From Dactylonectria macrodidyma (taxonomy: Eukaryota; Ascomycota; Sordariomycetes; Hypocreales; Nectriaceae): a stretch of 64,000 bases of DNA. This document shows positions 9,149 through 19,441 of this stretch, one piece after another; position 1 is the stretch's first letter; every line of letters begins with the position of its first letter. Both the position numbers and the translations under genes were made by a program. The notes beneath the pieces are model-generated. The model saw only the letters and a list, made by a program, of their open reading frames with translations, was not told where the DNA came from and made no database searches. The DNA lies in assembly GCA_020744425.1 (NCBI GenBank), contig JAGMUV010000025.1:372001-436000 (forward strand), read 5' to 3'.

Positions 9149-11639
9149 TCAACAGCCGCCACCACCTCCACCACAACCACCACCTCCTCCTCCGCCGCAG
9201 CCTCCTCCTCCTCCTCCTCCTCCGTCTCCTCCTCCTCCACATCCACCACCGCTTCCACTTCCTGTACAACCACCAGCACATCCTCCCGCGGCTCCACAAG
9301 CACCAGCCGCTACGCCGCTTCCGCAGCTGCCCGAGGCACAAGAACCGCCGCCGGATGCCGCATAGCCCGGGTCCCAGGCATAGTACATGCCGGGTGTAAA
9401 ATAGATGGGATACATCCAAGGTCCGTACACTAAAAAGCAAGCCGTTAGCTGATGACATAACATTCAAGGGAGTCAGCACTTACTGTAGTAGGAATATCCC
9501 CAGTGCTCGTAGTATTGCTCTCGGGGAGGCAGCTTCCGGCCCTTCTTCTCGGCGCGCTTACACGCCTTGGCGTAGTTCTCCTCTAGACGGCGCAGCTGGG
9601 CTGCTTGCATGTGCGCGCGCACCCTTTGTCGAGGTGAGTTTTCGTTGTTGCCGAGCTTCACCGCGTTGTGCGAAGAGATGTGGGCTGAGTTGTCTGGTGG
9701 ACAGAAGTTGGCGAAGCCGGACGTGTGGAATTTGTCGTCAACTGCAGATGTGTTAGTTACCTTAGTTGGATCTCACCATCTTACGGGGATTCAGTCTTAC
9801 TCCTCTCATTGCTGGAGATACCAAAAACCTTTCCAATCGACGAGATGTGTGCCGTCCGCACCGATTCGCAGTACCAACACGTGCATTCGGAATACACCTC
9901 GCCATACTTTTCCTGGTATATCTTACTCGTCCGCTCGAACCCCTCGTGCAAGTCATCCTCCTCCACCTTATCGTCATGCCGGACAAACTTCTTCGTCACC
10001 GCCTTGGTGTAGGCGTAGTATGCCGATGGAGAGAGCTGGTGCGTGTGCCAGGCCAGGTCGACGTCGAGCGTAGGCACGATAATACGTGTCCCGTTGTCCG
10101 CCATGATGGCGACGAAGCGCTGGTACTTGACGCAGATGCGCGTCATGGTTTCGCGCGCAGCCGGTGAATGCAGCCAGTCGATTTTGTACATCTTGTCCGA
10201 GAAGATACCCTGCCGCAGGACAGCGCCGCACAGGTCCAGCGCAAAGGGGCTGAAGTTTTCCCAGTAGCGGCTCATCATCTTGCGTACGCTGAGTCGCGCA
10301 ACAGGCGGAGGTCGAATGGGACGCAGCGAGCGGGCAGCGGCGGAGCCTTCATCAATCACCCGCAAGGCACTCTGCGTGTGGAGAGCTACTTCGATCATCC
10401 TGCGCACTTCCTCCATAGTCTTCGGCTGGCTTGGGGATGGAGTCCGCAACAAATCCTGGATCTCGATGCGGAGCACCAGTTTGATCATGCGGTTCGCGAA
10501 TGTCTGCGGATTCCATGGCTTCTGCGATGTCGGCTTGAAGCCAAGAGGTTCTCCTCGCAGAGGGTCGAGCACCGTGCCGGGCATGGGCAGATTCTTAACC
10601 AACAGATCTCTTGCGTCGTTGCAGAACTTGGCTAGGCTGAGAAACTCCTTGGTAATGCGCGTTCCGCAGCTGTGGCAGTTGACGCCAAGGTCCCCATCGC
10701 CGTAGCCATTTCCAATCAATGTGGCATCTGCACTTGCGCTGGGATGCTCATCGAGGCCGCAAGTTGTCCACGGGATGGGGATCGTCGCAGTGCACACGGG
10801 GCACGGGATGGACTTGATGCCGGCGTCGTCCGAGTTTTCCCATGCTCGGCCCGTCTGCGAAACCCAGCGGGCTTTGACCTCGTCGGACACGCTGTAGTTG
10901 AAGTTGGCGTCGATGGCTTCGTTGACCAGGTGCCACGGCATTCCGTTGGTCCAGAATTGACGGTATCCAGCCCGGAGACAGTCTTCCAAGAAGTTGTACG
11001 GGTTCAGCATGTGAGCGTGGTACACCATCAGGACGTCTAAGATGTGGTCAGTAAGGTGCACAGTGAAAATAGCTAGGTATAGGACTTACCAAGTGGCGGT
11101 AGCGACTTCTTAGCCCAGTACTTGAGATCCTGGCTCCCGTTGGGGAATTCCGTGTATGCAGGAGAATCTTCAGAATTCATGTCATCCTCACTGAGATGCG
11201 GTCCTTCGCCAAGGGACTTCCACCAGGCGTCGTATCTGTCAACGGCACGCGCGACATAGAGAGCCCATCGCTTCTCTCGGATCTTGCTCAACAGCAAATG
11301 CTTTTCACTGGGAACTTCTCGTTTCCCATCGGGTGGGATCTTCGCATCGACTGGCACTTTTTCCTCTGCATCCACTTTCCCCTCCTTAGTCTTCTGCGCA
11401 TCCCCATCCGTGCGCGTGTCCCACAGACCCCACAGACCATCAGTGTAGCCGACGTCTTCTTTCAGGGCCTGGAAAGCAAAAAGCAGTCTGAGATGAGCGA
11501 GACAGGTGTTTGGATCTGGATCACGGGCCGTAGCATCCAGAGCGAGGTCTCCAAAGGATGCTGTCGCGCCGGGTGGAGGTTGGTTATCAGTGTACGGCAC
11601 GCCCGCCTCGGCATCCTGATAAGAAGGAGGGGCAGCCAT
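9149..11639 (-). CDS. DUF1399 / glycine-rich domain-containing protein (GRDP-like)
   Basis: Four exons, 11639-11090, 11036-9801, 9741-9484 and 9429-9149, close in phase to 774 residues. Introns are 54-59 bases with GTAAG-type donors. The N-terminal 180 residues are acidic and charged. The DUF1399 region follows, with DVLMVYHAHMLNPYNFLEDC and, later, LDVDLAWHTHQLSP, the two His-containing signatures of the family. Between them is a CPVC...CHSC zinc-like cysteine pair, and TCWYCES comes after. A basic helix (about residues 610-680) precedes YYMYGPWMYPIYFTPGMYY and a tail of CGGGGGG-type repeats. Plant and fungal relatives are linked to stress and development; the biochemical role is unknown. 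The antisense strand shows long open frames caused by the GGN codons. Confidence 0.85.
9150..9350 (-). repeat. GGN trinucleotide tract encoding a Gly/Cys-rich tail
   Basis: Runs of GGN and TGC codons give a C-terminal tail in which six to eight glycines alternate with single cysteines, ending GGGGGGC. It is a simple-sequence tract and probably variable in length between strains. Confidence 0.8.
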
Positions 11640-12912
11640 TCTGTCGAGAGGGTTTGGGCGTCAATATTCGGGTTGAGACGTAAGAAGATGTAAGATGTGT
11701 GACAGTAAACACTCGGAATTCGTAATGCGACTTCAAAGTAGTCGCTGGAGATCGAGATGGCGAGAGTTTGCCAAGATAAATGCCAAGATGCGGCCCGAAA
11801 TGCGAGGGGAATTGGCGGTTAAATGATGGGTCGATGCATTCAGCAAAAAGCATGACGTCTTTTATGGACCTTTTTCTGGAACCTGGAATGGAAGTTAGGT
11901 ACTCCGCCACCATCCTTGAGGCTGAGCGACAACTATCGCCTCTCCTTGCTTATTGCGGGGAAAGCCAGGCGGGGAAGCAAAAACTCGCCCGATCAGAGTG
12001 GGTTATTGTAGCTTATTGGCATCGCTTAATGGGAATCTTGGGGCTTAGATTCACAGGTTGATAGGCGGTGTTAACCACCTTCCGTCCTGGCGAGGAACTA
12101 TTGCACTGCCCTCTGATCAATTGGAGATCGTTGTTATCACGATATGCAGCTACACTGCGAAAGGAAGACGCCGAGACCGCCACTTCATCGTGGTGTTGCC
12201 CAGGATTCAGTTTTCGGTCCAACCAAGGGACGACGCGTCCAATCACACATCACGCTCTTCATCAATTCTCCCTAACCCAGAACTCAAACCACGGTGATGG
12301 GTGCATTCTCCATCTGCAACCAGTCACCTGGGTCGACTTAGGCATCGACCGAGTACGCCCGAGATCACCCGTCAGCCACACCCTTCCATCTAGATGGGGG
12401 AAACACTGCGCTGTGCTCCATAGATTTCGGCTCGCTCTTCCGCTAAGCGAGGGCGCAGCACGCTTGGACGATACTAACTGGGCAATTAATTCTCGGAACA
12501 CCGCTTGATAATAATCGTATCAGGCAATGAGGGGTTGGGCGGTGGAGACACGCTTTGCGAGTGCCCCATCCAAGTGATGGATTGGCATGATACGACATTA
12601 CTGGCCAAGTCAGATCCGACAAGGCGGATTCAGGGCGTGATCTACACCCATCTGATCTCAGAAGCTTGTAGATGCCAGCTTTTGAGATGTTGGTTACTGC
12701 AACATGCCTTTACAAACACAGCCTAAACGGCCCCCGGCACAGCTGGGCGGTCACACAAGGCAGAACCCATCTCAGTGAGCTTCAACTCGCGCTTCGCCAC
12801 TCGGAATTTGCGCTTACATCCGCTCCGACAGGATAACATATTCCCATTGGTAATCCTATTGACAATACCACCAACCTCAAAGCTGTGTCATCAACCAAAC
12901 ATATCAATCGCC
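11640..12912. other. Intergenic, divergent promoter region
   Basis: This lies between the DUF1399 gene and the DUF4267 gene, which point away from each other. Several open frames of 60-150 codons overlap on both strands, but none shows a recognisable motif or a convincing start. Confidence 0.5.
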
Positions 12913-13323
12913 ATGACGACGTTTTCCCCCTTCCCTGCCTACATCCTTGGCACCGCCTGCGTCTCTCGCGGTGTCATGGCCATTCTCTCACCGCGAGAAG
13001 AATACCACCACATGGGCCTGCCGCTTGAACCAAATACCGCTGCATTTCCTCTATCCGCTGCCAACAACAGCGGCTCCGCGTCGCCGCTCATGTACTTCAA
13101 AGGCATCCGTGAGATATCCTACGGCCTAATGATGGTAGCGTTGCAGCGGCAGCGGGATGAAGCCGCCCTTACGACTGTCGCGGCCGTGTTGACACTTGTG
13201 AGATTTGGCGACGGGTTGGTTGTCTGGTTTTATGGGGGAGAGAAGCTCAGATTCAAGGCTTGGGGCCATTGGATTACTGGTGCCGGGTTCCTAGGGTGGA
13301 TTACTTGGAGATGGAGGCATTGA
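12913..13323 (+). CDS. Small DUF4267 membrane protein
   Basis: A single exon of 136 residues starting at MTTFSPFPAYILGTACVSRG. The open frame runs 46 codons further upstream, but this ATG places the first hydrophobic segment correctly for the family. The signature KGIREISYGLMMVALQRQRD lies mid-protein. Hydrophobic segments are PAYILGTACVSRGVMAIL, the REISYGLMM region, LTTVAAVLTLVRFGDGLVVW and WITGAGFLGWITW, so three or four helices. These match the fungal and bacterial DUF4267 family of about 130 residues. Function is unknown. Neighbours give no hint. Confidence 0.8.
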   Translation: MTTFSPFPAYILGTACVSRGVMAILSPREEYHHMGLPLEPNTAAFPLSAANNSGSASPLMYFKGIREISYGLMMVALQRQRDEAALTTVAAVLTLVRFGDGLVVWFYGGEKLRFKAWGHWITGAGFLGWITWRWRH

Positions 13324-16271
13324 AACAATCAAGAATTAACAAGTGAAGACTTCACGATATCATCTCTACAACCAACTACCAAGTCATGGTCAAGTTGCGA
13401 AGCCCAAAGTACTGATGCTATATGTTTAGGGTATCAAAGTAGCCTCTATTGATGCATTGTAGACATACGACATTTGTGATATCTAGAGCGCATACTCGCT
13501 TGATCGTTATTGATGCCTTACATCAATCCCCATGGCGAGTGCTCTTTGCAGTTTCTCAGGTCTCACTTTGCTACCTAAACTAGACTGTTCCAACAGTTTT
13601 CAACATTCCATCTCTTTACTAACCAAACCTATCCATGACCTCGTAATGGGGCTGCGCACTGCTGCCTTCCTATAGTGTCAGGAGTGAACAAAGGCTCAGA
13701 GAGTGGAACTGGTTGCGCCCTTTAACATACCTCCGGGATGAGTAACGGTCCATTTTAAATTTGCTCATATCATATATCACTTTGCATAGGTTGAAATAAG
13801 TTAGATGAACCGGCTTCATGAGTAAGGCTAAGGCTCACCCAGTTGATGGTTTACAGGTTCCATCAACTGAGCCACTTCTTGTCTACTACAGTACAACACA
13901 TATTTATATTGACCCAGATCATATAGGATTCTTTGCAGTGGACAATATCCGTTGATTCAGGCGGCCCTTAAAAGGAATCCTAAAAGTTGAAATGTTGACC
14001 AAGATGCGTTGAAACGATCACCTACCCTACACGAAGCACAATCTCACCAGGGACAGGTTTCCGACTAGAACTCTTCATGATCCTCACAAGGATAGCTCAA
14101 TTTGAGTTTGGTTAATCTAAATTATATACGTTACATGTGATCTGACAATATCTATCCTCCAAGGTTCGCTGCCTTTGGTCAAAGATCATCTGACAACGGA
14201 GGGAACACAAACAAGCCAAGAGTCAAATGGTGACGAATAGGATAAGCCAGTTTTTCCAACACTCTGAGTTGTAGTCGATCACGGTCTATCTTGATTTGGG
14301 AATCAGTTTCTATTTTGTTGCACACAATCGAAAAGTTGTTGATCTACAAAACTAAATTCCTAAGTACTGCCAGACAAACAGGTCACATGTCCGATTAGAA
14401 AAGTCAACCTTGGGTAGGCCCGGAACCGTAGCTTGATTCCGATCAAACCTAGATACAAAGTTGGAACCCTGTTCAACCTCAACAGCCTGGATCGTCGGCT
14501 TCTAACGGCTCCATCAATCCGAAGGTAGCCGGATCAGCTGGAGCCAGAGGGGAAATTAGCTGACTTCCCTTCCTACTCTACGAGCAGAGAAGACAAAAAT
14601 CTTCTATAATTATCATTCTATTCTCTCCAATCCACCATATCTGGTACTCTGATGTCCAGCGTGTTGACAGATCACTTTTTCGATGCCCACACTCCGAGCT
14701 CATGTGAAGTACGCTGATGCGAGGCTAACCTACTCGTGTATGAGAGCGAGAAGCGTTTTTAGAACGCCGTTTGGATCGTTCTTGTCAACACATTGGTAAA
14801 TGCGATAGTGCTTGGCATTGTACTAAGGTCACTTGAGGCAAAGGCTGGGTTGGAGATGCAAGTGTGATCGGCAGCTATTTCGATGTGATCGGCAACGAAG
14901 TGGTTGCCGATCTGTCAGCTGTGCTAGGTCATGCCTAGCAAGTGAGTGGATACGGGGCACATTGGGGAGCCACTCAAAGCCCATCTTTGGTCCCCGGCAT
15001 GCTGCTGCAAATGTTTGGTTGCTATGATATGATACGATCCGGTCCTCGCCGGTGCTTACTATGGTGTCGTCTACCGCAAACTGCATTTGTGGGCACCAAC
15101 AAAGTCAATCGCTATGCTCGCGCGTAAGGTGAAGGAGAGGCGTATGCAGATGGCGATACGAGAAATCTGTTTAATGAGGCATTGTAGATCTGGCACTCTA
15201 AGGGACCAAGAATGACGGATTTATGATCATGTCCGGTGGTATGGCCCTGCGGATCAATTCACAATACGAGATGGGAACTGCACTCTGTACGAAGCCCCAA
15301 GTGCGATGTGACCATTCCACCAATGCAGCCAACGCCGAGCCTATGAGTGACCTGAGCGAGACCATTCCTTCATGAGGCAATGCAAAATACGCAAGATGAT
15401 CAACGCAGCCCAACAAGACGCGTTACGAGCATACAAGGCCCTACAGCAACTGGTATCACTGTTCTCACCGGAATCTCTATCAGCACCGACCCGACGCTGG
15501 CCTCCTTGCCTCGCTTGATCCTCCACCACGTGTCAGACGCTTGTGGGTGTCACTAAACGGCCTGATTATCACTACATAGGCTTTCTAGAACATCGACGCC
15601 CTGATTATTCCCGCGTGCTACGTCGACCTCCTTGGGGTTGCATTCGACCGTTGTCAGCTGAGGCTGCGGGCTGTGACTTGTCGAGCCGTTCGGTAGTTGC
15701 AGGCGCCAGGAACAGGGCTTTTGCTGGTAGCTGAGTAGATCCGGAAGGCCGGCCGTAGTGGAGGGGTCAAGCACATGTCGATTTGATCTTTTGGCTTGGC
15801 CGCTACGCCGAATGCGAGCGCGGGATCGTATACGCATTGACAGGTGTCAGACGCGGTGTATGGTGACTCCGACGGGGTCAATTATGCTTGTACTGTGCCT
15901 AGGTATGTATCATAGGAGATCTACTGTTAAAAAAAGGTGTGAATAGTTTGTTCTGTTCATGCTCGCTTTCTAATGGCCCGAGTTCTATTCCCAACTCCCC
16001 AATCTCTGTTATCACGTCACTCTCTGACGTTGGGTCCTCTAGCTTGCAATGGTGAGTCTCACCACATCACTTACATGCACTAGCGTGCTTCCGAGATCTA
16101 TGCAGCACTCGGCAAGGCCATTCCGGATGCTGACGGTGGCATCTCCGTTTGATTTCGGTGACGACCTTATCATCTTGCTGCTCACAGTGCGGTGTCGACG
16201 ACTTTGTAGGAAGCATTGCTGATAATTCATCCTCGTGTCTTTTGCCCCCTCCAACCAACCAATTAATTTGG
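13324..16271. other. 2.9 kb without an intact gene; possible degenerate coding remnant at 14.8-15.95 kb
   Basis: 13.3-14.8 kb is AT-rich with nothing recognisable. From about 14,800 to 15,950 the + strand has protein-like stretches in changing frames, each broken by stops, such as VIGSYFDVIGNEVVADLSAV, GFMIMSGGMALRINSQYEMG and YGDSDGVNYACTVPRYVS. I cannot assign a family. It may be a mutated gene, or chance. Confidence 0.35.
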
Positions 16272-17206
16272 TCAGATAGCTTCTCGTTTGTCTTCCTCTG
16301 CCGGTATTTGGATTTGACTCATGAGATGCTTAATCATCCCCGCAATCTGGTTCGACACCTCCGTCGATCTTGGGATATCATGCCCACCCCCGTGGTCGTA
16401 CTCCAACCGATCATCGCAAAACTCTGCCAACTGGATGCCCGCGGGCCACCTCGGATCCTTGGACCCGTATATATGCGCCGTCGGTATTCGTATCCGTGCG
16501 CTCGTGGGGAACCGCGTAAAGTCCAGGCCAAAGACGTCGCTCAGCGCCGGCCTCGCTTCGGGATCGTGCATCAAGTCGGCTTTACCGGCGTCCCAGAGAC
16601 CGACTCCGCGCTTGATGAGCTTCACGTTGGCCGCCATGTCGTCGAGGCGCCTGGCTGTTCCGTTAAGGAGTTCGCCGGTACGTTTATTGATCTCGTGGGC
16701 TCGTACGGGTACTTCGAGGCCCATGTGCTCGAGCACGGGTAACGGCACGCCGCCACAGATGAAGATGGCAGCACGAAAAGGCAACGGTTCGTCAAGTTTG
16801 CTTCCCTTAGATTGACTCGTAGCTGCGTCAACTGCGCGGTACAAGGCCATGCTCGCAGCCAGCGAACATCCCTGCGAGAAGCAGCACACAGCGTCGTATC
16901 CACCGTGCTCACGCGCATAGTCGGCCACCCATGAATGCGACGCCCGGATGGCTTGTGAAGTCGGCTGCGGCCACCATGTGTACGTGTCGCTTTTGTAGAT
17001 GGCGTTGATGCCCGGGGCGCCTCGGCTGGGGTAGGGAGCGTCGACAAAGTCGAAGATGAAGCTATCGTCGAGCTTCGCACGGAAGGCAGCTGCAAGTGGC
17101 ACGTTAGCACGAGGGGGTGCTTCGTTGTCTTCCTTGACTTACCGGTTTGTGATTGGAAGATGGCTGCGCTTGTGCCGTGCCCGTGGAGGCATAATATCTT
17201 GGGCAT
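16272..17206 (-). CDS. FSH1-family serine hydrolase (LovG/CitA-type)
   Basis: Two exons, 17206-17143 and 17089-16272, join in phase to 293 residues across a 53-base intron with a GTAAGT donor. The start MPKILCLHGHGTSAAIFQSQ is the classic FSH1 opening. The nucleophile elbow is CCFSQGCS (Ser about 93). A later HIYGSKDPRW supplies the acid and GGGHDIPRS the histidine, so the alpha/beta-hydrolase triad looks complete. Family members include yeast Fsh1 and hydrolases in fungal polyketide clusters that unload or edit PKS-bound chains (LovG, CitA). The gene lies 4.5 kb from the NR-PKS start, with only the AflR-like regulator between. An AflR-type palindrome sits 234 bases upstream of its ATG. Its role in the pathway is inferred from family and position. 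Confidence 0.85.
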
Positions 17207-18103
17207 GATAAGTTCCCGAGATAACACAAGTGCAGGATGTGGTATGTTTGGGAGGAGTGCTCGCAAGGGCGACGATCAATCACACCTTTCTCAAGCGCAG
17301 GCTGCTTATCAAGAGTACCGTACAAAGCCAGCAATGTATGGCGAAAAAGCTGAACTGTTGGGGCCTATACAACAATAATATTAAAGTTCATCTACCAGCA
17401 ACATGCTTATGAAATCGGGTTTCCAGCCCGAGACGCTATTCGGGTACCGAACTTCGGGGCCCATCACCTTTTTCTCGGCCTCAGAAGTTGTGCCGGATAG
17501 ATAGCGAGGGTGCATTTGTCTGCACATTGCGGCCTCAATGTAAGCGGCCAAGACCGAGGACCCAAAAGATTCACTAAGACTCGGTCGGGAGCCGAAACAG
17601 GCTCAGCCTCAGATGTACATTGCTGATGCAGAGCTGTACCTTTTATGCCACAGTATGCATGTTAGATTACCGTTAATAGTAAGCAGTGAATGCCGATTTA
17701 GTCGTCCCGATCGCTGTCTAAGTACGTGACACAGGTCCGTCGGGCATCAAAGGAGAATCCGTTGTCCCTGCTACAAATTACATGTACTGCTCATAGTGGA
17801 TTGACTCGACATGATGCTGGAGCATGGGGTATAATTACCTGGATCTTCGCATGTACTTTTCACCCAAGAGGGACAACTCACTCGAAAGGGCAAAAAAAGA
17901 GCATCCAGGTGTGGAGAGCGGCGAAAGAATCCTCTGGAAAGGAACACACAGCCGAGGGATTGACGTCAGTGGCGCGTCTCACTCTCACTTACACCATCTG
18001 CTGTGTTGGCAAATACGGATGGCAGTGCAAACGACACAAGTCATGAAGATGCAATCTAGTAGCAAAGGCACGCAAGGAAAAAATATGTGGCTCTATGCTC
18101 TAT
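17207..18103. other. Promoter of the hydrolase and 3' flank of the regulator
   Basis: There is no supported gene. It contains the TCG(N5)CGA palindrome at 17440-17450 and a looser TCG(N6)CGA at about 17264-17275. Confidence 0.5.
17440..17450. promoter_or_regulatory. Candidate AflR-type binding site upstream of the hydrolase
   Basis: TCGGGTACCGA matches the AflR core TCG(N5)CGA exactly and is part of the longer palindrome TTCGGGTACCGAA. It lies 234 bases upstream of the FSH1-type hydrolase ATG (17206, reverse strand). An AflR-like protein is encoded next to it. Binding is inferred. Confidence 0.5.
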
Positions 18104-19357
18104 TCATGGGTTGAGCTCTCTCAATTTTAACCTCATCATATTCGCTATCCTCAAATGCTCGCCCCGCAGCCACGAGTGCAGGCTCTGATACAATCTATCA
18201 ACGCTGCCAGAATGGGATTCGTCCAGGCTCTCGGCGCTGAGGGATGTGAATTGGTCAATAAGGCGAGACGCCCGTCCCATCTCGCCCGATAGTAGCTGGA
18301 TCTTCAGGGCCGTCTGTATGCGTAGGTCGTCAACGTTGAAGCTCCCAATTGCCATCTTAGCCGGTGCAACGGCCATGCCTGTTGTGTATGGACCACTCAT
18401 GTGTTCTGAGCCAGACGGATATTCCGGGGCGGGATGCGCCCACGAGGCGCTGTGGGTGTAGCCAGCTGCCTGTTGGTACCAGAGCAGGATCTTAGATATA
18501 ATGGATGCGTAGAGGAATGCAAGGTTTGGCGATCGAGCGCATGGACAGCTCAGAAGAGGCCCCAGTCTCTCGCTGGCCTCAGAGTTGAGGCGCAGTACGT
18601 GGTCCAACGGGACCTGAATTCCCATGTGAAGCGATGTAGGCGCTGGCGTTGATGTCAATGGAGAGGCAGAGTGATTCGCGTGGTTGGGGAACGAGAGGTT
18701 TCGTAGGATATCGTATGCCGCCCGGGGGCAGTCATGGCCGCTGAAGCCGATGGCGATTCGTTCAGAGCGAGGACTCGCGTCTGATGGGGATTGATGTGCC
18801 GTGGCCTGGGCGGTAGAAGCCTCGGTTGATGGATAGCTTCCCCATTCGGTTGATTCTGGGGTTGGAAATGTGCCGAGTGGTGGACAAGGAGACAAGTGAT
18901 GACTGAATTGGTCTGTATAGGCCCATTCACCGAGGTTGAAACTAGGTGAATGGGGAGAGAATTGCCCGTTGAGATCATTGAAGAAGCCACCCAATGCGTC
19001 CAGGTCGATGCCAGCAGCGCTCTCATCCATGGCATCCCACGCAGCCATCGCGTCGGCGACACCAGCGGGCGGACGATCAAACGCCGACTCCGCAACGCCG
19101 AGACTCCTCTCGATCTTCCGGACACCACCACCACCACCACCTCCGGCCGCACCTCCGGGGCTCCGACTCGGGCTGGGATATCGCAGCTTGACACGCGGCG
19201 GCTTCCCCATCTTCCGTGACACCCCGTAGACGCACGTCCGGCCGTGAGACACGCAGCGGGCGCAATCTGGTTGTCCGCGGTCGCATTTCACCTTTGCCGA
19301 GCCGCATTGGTCGCAGCTGGTTCGCAGCTTGGGTCGTTTCGGCGGATTGGCAGCCAT
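18104..19357 (-). CDS. AflR-like Zn2Cys6 transcription regulator
   Basis: A single exon of 417 residues. I chose the ATG at 19357 (MAANPPKRPKLRTSCDQCG) rather than one 20 codons upstream, because it puts the DNA-binding domain close to the N-terminus as in AflR. The zinc cluster follows CX2CX6CX6CX2CX6C (CDQCGSAKVKCDRGQPDCAR and onward), followed by RKMGKPPR, the linker seen in AflR-type proteins. A Gly-rich tract follows at about residue 70. The C-terminal half matches the AflR regulatory domain, with DCPRAAYDILRNLSFP, LLSCPCARSPNLAFLYASII and a final LYQSLHSWLRGEHLR. Such proteins switch on aromatic polyketide clusters. The gene is divergent from the NR-PKS (2.4 kb apart) and convergent with nothing in the cluster. 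It is the likely pathway regulator. Confidence 0.9.
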   Translation of the reverse strand: MAANPPKRPKLRTSCDQCGSAKVKCDRGQPDCARCVSHGRTCVYGVSRKMGKPPRVKLRYPSPSRSPGGAAGGGGGGGVRKIERSLGVAESAFDRPPAGVADAMAAWDAMDESAAGIDLDALGGFFNDLNGQFSPHSPSFNLGEWAYTDQFSHHLSPCPPLGTFPTPESTEWGSYPSTEASTAQATAHQSPSDASPRSERIAIGFSGHDCPRAAYDILRNLSFPNHANHSASPLTSTPAPTSLHMGIQVPLDHVLRLNSEASERLGPLLSCPCARSPNLAFLYASIISKILLWYQQAAGYTHSASWAHPAPEYPSGSEHMSGPYTTGMAVAPAKMAIGSFNVDDLRIQTALKIQLLSGEMGRASRLIDQFTSLSAESLDESHSGSVDRLYQSLHSWLRGEHLRIANMMRLKLRELNP

Positions 19358-19420
19358 TATGGAACCGACGCTGTGGGAAACGATGAGGGGGATGACGCAA
19401 GAGCGTCGTCTGCCCATTCA

Positions 19421-19441
19421 TATATATATATATATATATAT
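19421..19441. repeat. (TA)n microsatellite in the regulator promoter
   Basis: Ten TA units plus one base lie 64-84 bases upstream of the regulator ATG, where a TATA region would be expected. Variation in repeat number could alter promoter strength; this is inference. Confidence 0.8.

Noticed and set aside
9025..9479. Several open frames over the GGN tract, including Glu- and Arg-rich ones
   Set aside because: They are alternative readings of a trinucleotide repeat; only the Gly/Cys frame continues the spliced DUF1399 protein.
13640..13720. Segment gcactgctgccttcc resembling small-subunit rRNA antisense (possible mitochondrial insert)
   Set aside because: Only about 15 bases match what I recall; the flanks do not follow rRNA order, so it is not supported.
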